64,000 bases of DNA from NCBI GenBank assembly GCA_020081605.1, contig JAHREC010000049.1:2232001-2296000 (forward strand). Direction: 5' to 3'. This document shows positions 10,620-22,752 of the stretch, one piece after another. The notes beneath the pieces were generated by a model. The model was not told the DNA's origin. It did not search any database and saw nothing but the letters and a program-made list of their open reading frames with translations. Positions within the stretch are counted from its first letter, which is position 1. The number at the start of each line of letters is the position of its first letter. Made by a program: the position numbers and the translations under genes. The DNA is from Albifimbria verrucaria. Taxonomy: Eukaryota > Ascomycota > Sordariomycetes > Hypocreales > Stachybotryaceae.

Positions 10620-12023
10620 ATGAGCGCCGCAATTGCAATGGCTCCTTCCCCGCTCCTCACGATAGGCCTTCATTTGCCTCTGAACTACCTCCCCGACCGC
10701 CGCCGCTTCTGCCTCCGTGTCTCCCTCAGCACAAAGGACGACCACTTCAGCCTCAGCCAGCGCCGGCCCCGCCAATCCTTCTGCTCACCGTCCTGGCAGC
10801 AGCAGCCACGAACTGGCGCTTCCAAGTCCTCGCCCTCCAACCAGTAAGCCTGCTCCCCATACCATACCGACACCACCTGCTCCTGTTCATGCTAGCTAAC
10901 CCATCATTCTTGTTACAGGTCCCGAGGTGCAGGCACTCACCCAAAGATTGTCGTCAAGAAGGAGCCTGGCTCGCCTAAGATGCCCAACTCCCGCCACAGG
11001 CCCGTAAGGCTCGACCTGACCAAGAACTCGAGAAACAATGCTGGCAACCCTGCTACAGGAAGACCTCTGACGGCTCGCGAGGGTCTCGGCATTCAAGAAG
11101 TTGGCATTGCTTGCCTGTCACCCGGCTTTGTTACCCAAGACCCAGTCATGAAGGAGCAGCTTCAGCGAAGTCTATCAGTTCGTGACCAGCAACGTATCCT
11201 GATTGAAGCTCGACTTCATCAACAATCTGCCAAAGGCGATGGTCCTTCCGACAAGGATAAGGAGCCGCAGTCCTCGCAGTTCTCAGCCAAGACCCCCGGC
11301 ATGTCGCGTCGAAACAAGGCCCCTCCCGGATTGTCTATCGTTGCGCCCTCGCATGAGCAGTTCGCCCATGAAAGAGTTATCCAGTCTGCCCCTCTCGGTC
11401 ACAGCTTCACCGGACGACAACACCCCGCACCCTTTACTCGCCATGTCGCTAACCAGCCCTCCAACCTATCGAGCACTTCTCACATTCACCACGTGCCCGC
11501 CAACCAGACCAACAACCGCTTGCCTCCCATCAGCGACGTTTTTGGCCAGAACCTGACCGCTCACCCCGAGAGCGCAAATGCCAATGCCTCGTCATCTCTG
11601 TACCCCAACGCCCACAACGTCCGAGCGCCTCTCACCTCCCCAGGCCACCCTCCTGCACCCCAGCCTCACACCTCCCAAGGTCGCCCTCGTGATTACAAAT
11701 CAGCCGAAGAGGCCCAACAAGAGCTCTCTGGAGGTCGTCCCGAGCTTCTGCCTAAGCTTGTCCATTACAACGGTCACCATCAACCCCCTACGCCTCCTTC
11801 TCCAGCTCCCGGTAGCCGCCCAGTAGACGCCAGCCGCAGCACCAGCAAGCGCAGGACAAGGACCGAGTATGAGGACGGCAGCAGCCCGCCGCTGGGCCAC
11901 GGTCCGGCTGCCACCCGCCGTGGACCTTTTGGTGCTGGTCGTGACAGCCCTGAAACTCAGCGCCAAAAGAAGGAGGAATTCTTGCGACTCTGCGATAGGG
12001 CTTGGGACCTATTCCATTCGTAG
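10620..12023 (+). CDS. Conserved filamentous-fungal protein of unknown function
   Basis: Two exons are joined by an intron at 10844-10918 (gtaagc donor, gctaac branch site, ttacag acceptor), which links SPSNQ to SRGAGTHPKIVVKKEPGSP. The total is about 440 residues with no recognised domain. The middle has an ordered-looking block (LTAREGLGIQEVGIACLSPGF, then a glutamine- and arginine-rich helix after MKEQLQRSLSVRDQQR). Pro/Ser/His-rich linker follows, and the C-terminus ends in a charged helix (SPETQRQKKEEFLRLCDRAW). From memory, similar unnamed proteins occur across Sordariomycetes. The exon 1 reading is doubtful: adding one C to the CCCC at 10648-10651 gives a proline-rich N-terminus more like that of fungal homologues, but a second shift would then be needed before the intron. 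I propose no function. Confidence 0.75.
10844..10918 (+). other. Intron of the 10.6-kb conserved gene
   Basis: The 75-nt intron has donor gtaagc, a branch-like gctaac about 20 nt before the acceptor, and acceptor ttacag. It joins codons in phase 2. Confidence 0.85.
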
Positions 12024-13226
12024 AGTGTAATTCCCTTTGAAGCATAGCATTTGGGTATTGGAGTTCATCGTTGTTATTTTAAGGTTGGCGCTTGATGAGT
12101 CGGTATCGAATTTCAACATGACGGACTGGAAGCCGTCGTTTTTGTTCATTAGTTCACCTCATCTATGTGCGCCTGTTCTTATCCAGCACACAAAGAGCTA
12201 CTACTAGGGATTTGTCGGGCTACATTACAGCTTAAGGGTGTTTCGACTTGGGGTATAATGCCAGTGTACATACGGCGTTGTCGGGTTCTGTTTACAAACC
12301 TTTCTCTTCTTATTATGGTCTACGCCTCGGGCGGATGACCAATTGATATCAGAAATGACTTTCAACGTTTAAAACGCTCTGATCTCTTACCTTGCGTGTG
12401 ATCTAAATTCTGTTGATGCGTTTCAGTGGGATCGTGTTCGACCCGCGTAAAGAGGGAGGTTTGCCCTGCTCGCCCGAAATGGGACGCGGACACATGGTGC
12501 CGCCAAGCAAAGGGGCTCAACCCGTCGGCAAAATCATAAATCAACATGATCAACCAGAACGCACCAAATCATGAATCACATCTTGTGGCAAACCAAGTCA
12601 AGTAGTTCATTTTGAGAGCGTTCCCATCTACTTGGTCAACACGCTCCGAAAGCAACCTCCAATGCCTCGTACGCCTAGCCAACAATATCCAGGCAATATA
12701 AATATAGATATGCATATAATTAAGAATCAAAATCATTCCAGCCGTCCCAATGAAGAGGTTCCTGTACATGACATGAAAAGATGACTGTTCCTGGCAAAGA
12801 AAATCCCGCCACTTTTTGGTCGATCATTTCCTTGCTGTGGAAACGGCGAGCCTGCCAAGGCCCGTTGCGGACGTGAGATTGGGGAAAACTCGAAAAGCCG
12901 AGGCAAAAGACGACATCAGGATAAAGTACGCCAAACACCAGTGCTTTATTGGACCCGACAAATAGGGTGTTGAATGAAGAAAATCTTGACAAACGGGATG
13001 TCATCGAATCGTTACGTAGAGGTCATGTCGCGAGCATGTCAGAGTGTCCACCGACTAACCATGCAAGGCGTTGGTTGTCGGGGTACGGGAAAAAGTGTCA
13101 GTATGGATATGACCGACGGATTGCGCCAAGCCCCGGGAAACGTCTTCACGTGTTGCGCAACTTGCTGTGAATACGCTTCAGAAGAAACGTTACCATCCGC
13201 CATGCTGCTACACGGCGGCCGCTGTA
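12024..13226. other. Convergent intergenic stretch
   Basis: About 1.2 kb between two genes that face each other. It presumably contains both 3' UTRs, with TTTT- and AATAT-rich stretches at about 12230-12320 and 12690-12740. No coding signal is seen. Confidence 0.6.
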
Positions 13227-14775
13227 TTATAGGCCCTCCTCGCCAGCCTTGCAGAGCTTAATCTCACGCACCCATTCTGACTTGAGGACTTGAGCGGCCG
13301 TCAAGCGACGGCTCGGGTGAGGGTCCAGGACAGAGTAAATGACATTGCGACAACGAGCCTAAAAAATAAAAATAAAAAGTCAGCAAACTGCAAGAATGGT
13401 TATTAAAATCGAAGACATCTTCACGTACCCTGTGTAATGATTCAATCAGGCCATAACCTTCCTCATCACGACGACCCTCGAGATAGCGGGCGTAAAACTC
13501 GTCCTCATCCTTCTTAGCAACACGCCATAAATGTCGACCGGTTCTCATTGCCATGTAGATAACGCCACAAGCCCAAACATCGACAGCTCGAGCATCAAAC
13601 TCCTTGTCCGTGTATTCTTCAGGTGCAATATAGGGTGCCGAGCCACAAAGCCCGGTAACCATGTGAGCATCGGTCTCCCAAGCCATGCGGAAGCATTCGC
13701 CATTACCAAAGTCAGTGATCTTCAAGGCACCACGAGTTGTCAAAAGCAGATTTTCAGGCTTAAGATCGCGGTGCGCAACACCCATCTCGTGAAGGTATTC
13801 GACACCCCTCATCATCTGTTTGAAGAAGCAGTCGGCTTCCTGTACCTCCAGCTTGCCGCTTGAGAGGACGAGGGAATACAGATCACCACCGGCGCAAAAC
13901 TCCATAACTTCGCAATAGTCACCCTTGGCGTCCTTGAGCAGATCCAAAGTATGAATGACGTTGGGGTGGCGCAAAGACGAAGAAATGCAGAACTCAGCAG
14001 TGAGACGCTTGCTGTATTTCTTTTCCGTCTCTTCGGGGCGTCTGCGGAACTCCTTAACAGCAAAGAGCTTTTCTCCGCTGCCGCCGACCTTCTTGTGTGA
14101 GATTCTGACAATACCGAAAGCGCCTCTGCCAACAACCTCCTGACACTTGCCATACTTCTCGACCAAGGTAGATGAGTGGTTGGGGCCACCCTTCTTGTCG
14201 CCAGCTTCGTCCTTCTCCTGGCGCAAGGTGTCGACCCAGCTGGAAACCAATGACAGATCATGCTCGGGAGTCTCTTGCTTCTTTCCTCCGATGATGCTTC
14301 GCCACATATCTGACAACTTTTCCTGGCGACGGCTCGACTTGAGGGTGTGTTCATGGCCTCCTTGAGCATCGGGGTTGAGTACGAAGCGCTGGGTGGGCTC
14401 CTTACCGCCGGACTTGAGCGGCGCCGTCTGTTTTTCGCCGTTCTTCTCGTGCAGCTGCTGTTCCTTGCCGGGTTGAGGTGAGGTGGTGCCGCCGTTCACC
14501 GAAGGGCCGCGGGGCCGGCCGGCGGCATCGGCGGCGACGTGAGCGGCATTCATCTTGGTGATGTCCTTACTCGAGAACATACGGGTGAATCTTTCCTTAA
14601 CTGACGTCTTCTCGGCACCTGGCTTTACGGCAGCGTCGCCCGATGAGGTAGGCGCAGGGGTGGTGCCATTGGAAGCGGATGCGGGAGACCTCTTGGCTCC
14701 ATCTTGCGACTTGATCGAGGACGGCTTGGAACTCGCGGCGGAAGGCAGCTTTGCTTCTTCAGTTGCAGCCGTCAT
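13227..14775 (-). CDS. HAL4/SAT4-like serine/threonine protein kinase
   Basis: This fungal NPR/HAL-family kinase resembles yeast Hal4 (Sat4)/Hal5, which stabilise plasma-membrane transporters and affect K+/Na+ balance. Exon 1 is 13429-14775 (449 codons) and exon 2 is 13227-13358, with a phase-0 intron at 13359-13428 (gtacgt donor, TTTTTAG acceptor). The protein is 492 residues with no frame break. The N-terminal ~200 residues are disordered and Ser/Lys-rich. The kinase domain shows GRGAFGIV, FAVKEF (the ATP-binding Lys), HRDLKPENLLL (catalytic loop), DFGNGECF (metal-binding Asp), CGSAPYIAPEEY and DVWACGVIY. The DFG-N-G-ECFRMAWE wording is characteristic of the HAL subgroup. The ATG at 14775 is preferred over an in-frame ATG at 14847. 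Its substrate is unknown. Confidence 0.93.
13359..13428 (-). other. Intron of the HAL4-like kinase gene
   Basis: Donor gtacgt and a T-rich acceptor ending ttttttag on the minus strand. Joining gives SLHR followed by ARCRNVIYSVLDPHPSRR, a normal kinase C-lobe end. Confidence 0.9.
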
Positions 14776-15161
14776 TTTCTGTTGAGGCAGCGGTGTCGTC
14801 GGTCGAAGTTGATGTGGTGCAGCGTTTAGCTGGAAGTGGTAGCGCAAGATGACGGTAGCGCAAGACGGGGGTTGGTGGCGGGGCGGGCGCGCGTAATGCT
14901 GTAATGAGGGCGATGCGATGGCGGATGATGTATTGCAGCCGGGATCTTATACAGCCGATCTCTCGGGGTCCTGGGTCACAAGCGTCAAGCCAAGTAAAGC
15001 GCTACAGGTCACTAAGCCTGTGTCGAGGCAGTGGAGGGGTGGCCTCGGTTCCAGAGGGTGAGGAAATACAGCAGCGCGCGCAGGCAAACAGCGAAGTGGT
15101 ACGTAGAGGTAGAGGGAGGCAGCCAGGTAGGTAGCAGGTGGTAGAAGCAGGGCCAGACGTG

Positions 15162-15190
15162 GGTAGGTAAGTAGGTAGGTAGGTAGGTGG
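15162..15190. repeat. GTAG tetranucleotide microsatellite
   Basis: Tandem GTAG/GTAA units about 390 bp upstream of the HAL4-like kinase start. Confidence 0.85.
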
Positions 15191-15525
15191 TAGGCAAGTA
15201 AAATAGGTGGGTGGGAGGGCGCAGAGGGTGGCGTGGGGAGCGCCTTCAGAAGGCGTAAGGGCACAGAGCCCGGCGAAGGGTTGACTCGGAAGAGACGCCC
15301 TCGGACGACACGTCTCTCGGTCGTGAGCCTTTGGAAGTGTTGTTGTTTACCACGGAGAGGAAGGGAGGAGGGAGGAGGAGAAGGGAAGAGGAAGAAAGGA
15401 GCCGGGTAAGAATTAAGAGCAAAGAGGGCGAGTTTAGTAAGTAAAAAGACTGGAAGAGAAAGAAATGGGCTAGAATGGGAAGAGGCGGGAGGGCGGAGAC
15501 TGGGGAGGCTAAGGAGGTAGCATCA

Positions 15526-15551
15526 GGTACGGTGCGGTACGGTGCGGTACA
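15526..15551. repeat. CGGTA/CGGTG pentanucleotide repeat
   Basis: Alternating ACGGTGCGGT units with a 5-bp period. Confidence 0.8.
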
Positions 15552-15595
15552 GGTAGGTACGGTAACAGCAGCAGCGCAGCGGGAAGAGGAAGCTT

Positions 15596-15631
15596 CAAGG
15601 CAAGGCAAGGCAAGGTAAGGCCAGGCCAAGG
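15596..15631. repeat. CAAGG pentanucleotide microsatellite
   Basis: Tandem CAAGG units degrade into TAAGG and CCAGG. The reverse complement of this repeat occurs as a CCTTG block at 16204-16276. Confidence 0.9.
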
Positions 15632-16203
15632 TACTGCGCAGAGAGGTCCGAGTTGGCAGCGGAGTGGTAGGTGGGCAAAGTACAGATCAGGTAGGCGTGA
15701 TAGCGCAAGCCCATTTCCTTGACAAACAACGACAAAGCAGGCAAGGCAAGGCAACCTACCTAAAAGGCGGGCCAGCTAACAGAGGCACACACCCCAACAA
15801 GAGGGAATTATTGTGTGTGTGGATGGGAAATTTTTTTAGAGGAAAAAAATCCGGCAGTACACTCTAACCAAATGACTGAGGCAGACTACCTCACCTCTCG
15901 GCAATGGCATGTTAGTGAGGCAAAAGGCGCGCGATAATACGGCGTATCCCAATACGTGACATTAGGGTCGAGGTGGAGACGAAAATATCATGTAATGTAA
16001 TGTCATGTACAGTAATGGATGGATGAGCAGACGGTCAGAGGTCCGGACAGTGCTTCTTCTTTGTCGGTGCCAGACAGCCAATGCTTACCCAAGTATCACG
16101 CCTTGCTACACAGCACATAGGGCGGAGGTGAGGTGCATGTGGTCAAGGGCTCGTGATGTATTCCGCAGGCTTTACTTGGGGCACGCAGTACCTACGAACC
16201 ATG

Positions 16204-16276
16204 CTACCTTACCTTACCCTACCTTGCCTTGCCTTGCCTTGCCTTGCCTTACTTGTCTTGTCCTGTCCTGTCCTGC
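16204..16276. repeat. CCTTA/CCTTG/CCTGT pentanucleotide microsatellite
   Basis: About fourteen 5-bp units shift from CCTTA to CCTTG to CCTGT. The central part is complementary to the CAAGG tract about 600 bp to the left. Confidence 0.9.
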
Positions 16277-19200
16277 CAAACATTGACGGTTCTAAACCGG
16301 AACAGGCCAGTGGCTGTCACAATTACTGCGTGCATCGATATTGTCGTAGCTTACTATATTAACTGTACATTACCGTACCATCAAAGTAGGCGTGCCATGT
16401 GTTGCGAGGTAAGGTAAGTTTCGACACCTCCAGCCAAGGTTGCGGCTACTTGTGCCGGGCTGAGTCTGACCAAGGGCACCAAGATGGGCTAGAATGCAAG
16501 CGCTTTGGCAAAGGGTGGCTCGGCCGACACCCCCTCATCGTCCTCAACAGCATTGCTTATACATACCGAGGGCCCAGGGAAAGGGTGGAAATAATCAGTT
16601 TGTCATAAAAACGCTGGCAAGGAGAAAGAGAGGGGGCGGGAGAGGGAACGAAAAGTCTCGGGGCAAGGCCAGCGTACACGGTTCGGGGAAGTGGGTATCG
16701 TGGGGCGGGAGGCAGCCCGTGGGAATATGAGGGCCGCCAGAAGCGGAGCAATAAATCATTCACAACATGAGATGAGCCGTCTCGTGCATCGGGTGCTCGC
16801 CAGGAGCGAAGAGGAGAAGGGGGAAAGGTCCCTTACTTTGCCCCCTGGGCGAGCAGCTCTGCTTGGGGACCTTGGACCATAGGCCAGGAAGAGAAGAAGA
16901 AAAAGGTCAGAGGTGCCACCTCGAGGTATCTGCCATGTCTAGACCTGACCCCGATTCCACTCGATGAGACAGGCCAAGGTACTCCGGAGAGACATGTGTG
17001 TCTGGGCCGGGCCCTGGTCCTATTACTGCACATGCAGCGAAGAAGCCACATGGAAATCAACCAAGAGACCCACCTCCAGCGCAGCGCTCGAAGCATGTCC
17101 TGTCATGACCCTGACCTGACCTGGCCTGTATTACTGTCGCCTTCGATTCGCTATAGACGCGCACATTCGACACCGCTGAATCGAGTTGGTGCCGGGCTTA
17201 CCAACCCAGCTGCGAGTAGATTCGGGAAGGTCGATGAACATGCCATGCGCGTGTCCCTGGAGGATCAAATGTCCAACACCGCTTTGTAAGGACGGGGTCA
17301 GCATCTGTCGAATATGATCGATCGAACCGTGAACAAGGAACACACGCGAACCACGTCGGATCTTTTGCAGCTTGCCAAGCGTCCCATTCCTCGGGGAATC
17401 GTCCACCGGAAGGGACCAACTGCCGCTTCCCCGTACGACATAGGCTTGATAATGTTGTCGGTGTTGTTTAGAAACGATTGCACAACAACCTGTCAAACAT
17501 TACAAATCAGCTTTCTTAGGCCACTCTGTGTTAGTATTCTGGGGCCCTGGCTTGCATCAACGCTACGCTACGATGGAGTGCAGGCGAGGCACCTGAAAGG
17601 TAAAGTACCTTAAGGTAATGCAAATGGTAGGCAAGTATGCAAGTACAGTGGTAGGTTCAAAGTGGATCAACCCTGTTGCCGAGGCACAGCACCCCTGGGG
17701 TGTCTCTGTAAGTGCGGGAAACGGTTACCGTTCGTGCACTGGGAGCTCCTTCTGCCACCTCAGACAAGCAAGACCTGCCACCAGGCAGGCACACCTACCG
17801 CACCTCACCTTCCGCAGGAGCAAAGGGAAAGAAAGGAAAGACACGAACGAACTAGTACGTAGGTGGTCATGTAATTCGAAATCCAAAGAAATGCACCGGC
17901 GGAAATATTCACAACTCCCATCTTACCTACATCTGTCAACTTCATGTCACATCGATTCGGCTCGTTGCCAACCGTGAACCGGAGGAGCTCCATGAATCTC
18001 TGGGCATCCCACTCTAATGGATGCCATGCTCCCGCCAGCAATCACTGCCAACTTGGCAATGCTTGCCGCACTTCAGCCAAGCAGGCTGCCAGTAAACCTT
18101 CGATTGTCACACCGGTCGTGGCCAAATCTTTAACATCCCCGGAATAGGTAGCTACGTCGCAACTCTCTTTTGCCTCCTTGCCATCTTAGGAAAACCCGCA
18201 GCGCCGGCTTGCAAACATGCGTCCCAAACGTGGGTGTGTGAAACAAACATCGGCCCAAGAAGCTCACGAGTACAGACGCAGCAGCTGTGCTTTGCCTGCC
18301 TTGCGTTCGTCACGCAGCGTGCCGCGCAAAGCACTAAGTGAATCCCTGCGTTGCCGGCGCATTCCGAGGCGACGTCATGCACTCTTTCATTTTTGCGCCG
18401 TCGCCGGTCAGAGCCGCAGCTAACCTGTTCTACAGGAATTTTTTCATAGCAAAAGATGAGGTTCCTGGTTCCCACAAGATTACGACATGTACGTGTAAGC
18501 GAATTAAACTGGAGGACGCGGTCACTCGACAATTTATTTGGTTTCAATCAGTTACCCGCCGACGTCGGAATGTTTCCTTCACACCGGACCCGACAGCCGG
18601 TCCCGTGCCGTCGATATTAATTGCCAAGCCAAGTGAACCTCGCCGCAGCTCTGCTGTCTTGACACAAGGACGCCCGTGTGAAATGGGGCCTGTCTTCTGC
18701 TCAGATGTTGTGGCATGCCACTAGGCGCACTACTTCGCCCTCCATGCAGCATACTTACAAGCGATGAGGAACAGTCGGTCAGCGTGCCCTTAATCTTGCT
18801 GCCAATCGACTTACATGCAGCATGCACTTGGACGCAATAGCATCAAGTACTCGATGCTGGCTGGCCCGCATCGTCGTGTCTCGTCTACCATGCTATGCAT
18901 ATGGTGTAACGTTAAAGGGTCTGTGTCCGAACCAGTGGCAAGGCTCGGTTAGATGTGACAGAATTCCATGCCATTGGAGTACAGGATCCCGGTCCCCAAC
19001 CATGGGTATCTATCGGACAGTTTTGTATGAGCTGTACCTGGCGGTGAGATGCAGCCAAGCTTGGGACAACACCATTACCTGTAGTGAGATTATCAGGGAA
19101 CGAGGCAGCCATTTCCGAGCACATGCTCGATGCACCATCTACCATGTCGTCAGGTTGGACGAGCCAGTGAGACGCATAATCGTCAGCACGAGGGAGCGGT

Positions 19201-20636
19201 GCTGGAGAATAGCAAACTCATCTACAACGAGTATGATAGGCAGCTAAGGCAAAGTTGCCGTCAAATGACGTCAATTGAGAAGCGGTAAAAAGCAAAAACA
19301 AACAGCTTGTTCACATTGGAGAACAGATTGCGCCGTCCTTACTAAATCTCCCAGCTCAATTGGTTAAGAGAGCAACGGCTGGTTCTAGGAGCAAGCTCTA
19401 GGTAAGCGTCCGCTTACAGCAAAAGTTCCACATGGTTTGGTGAGAAAGCAGTCAGTTTCTCCTGTTCCCCAACAGTAGTTAAGCAAGCTCGACCAGTCGA
19501 GTTCAGATTGACGATTGATGCTGAAGCTATCAGCGAGTGCACTCGTAGTGGTGGGCCGCTCCCGCTGCACGACGAACAGCATGGACATTGTGGACTTCCG
19601 GGGATGGTGCAGATACTTTACCGTGCGGACTCCTTACATGTACATGGCCGGCGGCCGCAGCAGCATTTCCCGCGGTGTCGATCCAACTGGCATCTCAGAA
19701 ATCCCTCATAGGAAACTGCAGTGAGTTCGAGACAAGCATTGCCATGCATATGCAGTTGCTGCACCCCAATATACCTAGTAAGTGCGTTTGTCGTAGGCCT
19801 TGGGTCCCAGGTGTGGGTCGCATCCCAGTTCTTCATCACATCTAACATCGCCAACACAAAGTCAAGACCAACAAGTCTATAGGGTAGCTTGAATCACCGG
19901 CGGTGTCGATTCATGGTGTGAGCTTTTCGCACGCTTCCCTTGTATTATCTCTCCGTGGAAATAGTAGTGGGAGCTTGCGGTTTGCGCAGATGGTTTGATT
20001 GAGCTAGTTGCATCGGCTAATCAATATGACACGTCTGAAAAGAATGCTCGGCAGTTGGTTGAGTTGCCCAACTTGCTGTCTCTACTCCATCGTTAACAAG
20101 TATTTGGCTGACAGGCCACCGATGCACCACTACAACAATTAAAGTGACAGAAATGAGTTAAAAACAGTGGTTGAACATGCAACCGCATTAACAAACACAA
20201 ATAACATGGAGTTGAGACATCAATGGCATTTTCTACACCTTGTTAACAACAAAAAGCCATACCACGGCACACCCGATGCCGGTCGTTGGACCTAGTATCT
20301 GGTGTGAACCTTCGAGAATGACAGACGGTGCCAACACAATATAGTGAATCAATGGGCAGAGAAAGAGTGTCTGGTTCAATGACAAACAAAGCGCCGCATC
20401 TGTCGATTATCGAATTGCCAGAGACACCTACACTAGCACTGAAAGTCCAGACCGCTCCACAGCATGCTTCAACCCCTGGGTATGCTAGCATACTAGGATT
20501 GCGCATCATAACGCCAAGATCCCAAGTCTAAGCCTCAGCCAGGCATATATTTGTGTGACTTTTACATTCCCAAAAGCTCCACAGCCCACAACACAAGCAT
20601 CCATGCAAAGCCTCCCACACCTTGAGTTCTCACCTC

Positions 20637-22752
20637 TTACTTCTCGGGAGAGCCTGAGACAACAATCTGAGATGTAAGATGAGCGAGCTTGTCGGCACCC
20701 GAAGACAAGCCTGGGTTCGGCTCGGCATGCACAGATGAACCATTGGTGCCATCCACTATGTTATCGACACCCCTGAAGTGGTCCGTGTCTCTGACGAACT
20801 TGGTGAGATACATGGTTGGCTTTTCTGTCGAATTTGACTTGATATGGCGCTCAACAGCCTCCTGGTATGCGCGATCGTATACATCGAAATCAACCGCTGT
20901 GGGAGAGTCGGCCACGATGTCAAACGTGGTATCGTCTTGAGCAAAGGCATCCCTAGCCCCCGTGCCAATGCCAAGAATGAGGGGTTGACGCTGGCTAGGT
21001 TCTGGGGTGTTGGAGGTATGTGTGCTCGTCTGCTGAGAAGGAGCTATGGCGTTCTTACGCTGAGCGATGATGGCTTCAATTTCCTCTGCCCTTGCCCTTT
21101 CCTCGGCTGGGCTCAGTGAGCTATGAACGGAAGAGAATGAATCACCGGTGGAAGTCCGTTTGAGAGCATTCTTGGCCAGGAGCGTCTTGAAACGGTGTAT
21201 GACCTTCATCACACAGAGCAAATGGTTCATTTTTCTGGTGATAGCCCGGTTGAGCTCAAGCTCGTTTGGGGCCTCGATGAGGATGGCGCAATTCTCCTCG
21301 GCGGACAACAGCGGTGCAGCGCCACCGTTAGTCACCCAGGGGTGTTCCTGAACACAAATGAGCGGGATGTTGGTTGATGATTCGGTCACACGGAGAACTC
21401 ACCCTCAACTCTGACATTTTGATACGTTTCTCCGGATCCTTCTCAAGTATTTTCTGCATCAAATCCACAAAGTCTGGATCCTCATCGACAGGGATGAAAG
21501 GGTCGTCTTTCTTGATGGCCTCGTATATCTCTAACATGCTCTCTCGGTTGAACGGTATCCGGCCGTATCTGAGACAGTACAAGGAGACGCCCATGGACCA
21601 GATATCAGCGGCCGTCCCGGAGACCTCGTTGTGCTTACCGCAGAGCTCGGGAGGCAGGAAAGCCGGAGAGCCGGCAGACTTGGCGGTTCGCATATTGTCC
21701 GGTTTGCCAAACATCTCCGACACGCCGAAGTCAACAATCTTCAAAACATCATCGTCTGATACCAGCAGGTTGTCCGGCTTGATATCTCGGTGAATGACTC
21801 CTGGGCGTGCACTGGGCGTCTGGTTAGCTTGTGTGACCCGGGAAAGCTCCGGAGTGAATGATTCTTACGGTACTCGATGCCAAGGATCATGTCTCGAAAC
21901 CAGCACCTGCATTGGTCGTCGCTGTAGGGGTGGCTTGGGAGTCCAAGCCCACCTTCATGATGACGCCCTTTTGCACATCTCCATGACCATGTAAAGCGAA
22001 TCTTCCTCCGGGTCATCGAGGACCTCGATGAGCTGCACTAGGTTGGGGTGATTCAGCTTTTTCATGATGGCGGTCTCTTCACGTATCAGATACAATGCAT
22101 TTTGGGTGTCCGCGGCCGTCTGAACTTGACCCCTCGAGGGCGCCAGAGGCACACCGGGTAGGTGCCGACCACGATGAGGGCCTTGGCGGAGGATGTTGGA
22201 TTGCGCTCGCTTGCGCAAACGTGTTTTAGAGAATTCTTTGATAGCCTTCCGGCGCGTCTGTTAGCGACGGCAGGGGCATGGGTCAGTGGCTGCAGCGGGA
22301 TCTCACATATTCATTGCCATACTGGTCCTTGGCCAGATGCACGGCGCAGAAGGATCCTCGACCAATCTCTTCGTGTATGGTGTACTGATTGATCCTGTGA
22401 TGCGTCCTGCCATCATATTCGTCGCTGGAGAATTCGACCTTTGCATCTAGTGTTTCCTTGATTTCTCGGTGCGCACTGGGGTTCGCTTGTGCTGTCTCGC
22501 GGGGCTCACGAAGCTTGCGCTGCGGCGGCGCTCGGGGCTATGGTTGGGATCGCGAAAGAGTCAGCCAGGATACGTGCATGCGACCAAGGCGCAGAGCAAG
22601 AAGGCAATCTCACATTGGGGTGACACTGGTGACAGGAGCATCAATGTCATTGCCGTGATCGTGATCATGGACGAGGACTTGGGGAGACGGAAGGGAGCTT
22701 GCGACGGCGGCAATGCGCCGGCGGGGTTGATATCGTCTGGCCGACGCTCCAT
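20637..22752 (-). CDS. Calcium/calmodulin-dependent kinase kinase / SNF1-activating kinase (multiple frame breaks)
   Basis: This family (Aspergillus CmkC, yeast Sak1/Tos3/Elm1) phosphorylates CaM kinases and Snf1. Introns on the minus strand are 22538-22613, 22246-22306, 21812-21868 and 21348-21402. Conserved elements: HHRINQYTIHEEIGRGSF (start of the domain), YAIKEFSKTRLRKR (ATP-binding Lys), HRDIKPDNLL, KIVDFGVSEMF, SAGSPAFLPPEL, and WSMGVSLYCLRYGRIPF. After EHPW there is a long C-terminal regulatory tail. The frame is broken at the AAAA-equivalent run 21969-21972 (CKKGV needs five A) and at 21800-21801 (HAQGVIHRD needs GGG). It probably also breaks twice near the N-terminus (about 22470-22500 and 22650-22700). 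The third glycine of the ATP loop reads Cys. The ATG at 22752 (MERRPDDINP) is the likely start. Confidence 0.85.

Larger units (their letters stand above)
14776..20636. other. Long gene-free spacer rich in simple repeats
   Basis: About 5.9 kb with no supportable coding sequence. The left part, upstream of the HAL4-like kinase, carries GTAG, CGGTA, CAAGG and CCTTG repeat blocks (listed separately). The right part, 17-20.6 kb, has mixed sequence whose open frames are all short and lack domains. No transposon termini or complete tRNA were recognised. Confidence 0.55.

Noticed and set aside
19345..19415. tRNA-like A-box (agctcaattggttaagag)
   Set aside because: No B-box at proper spacing, no closing acceptor stem and no clear anticodon arm; not a functional tRNA.
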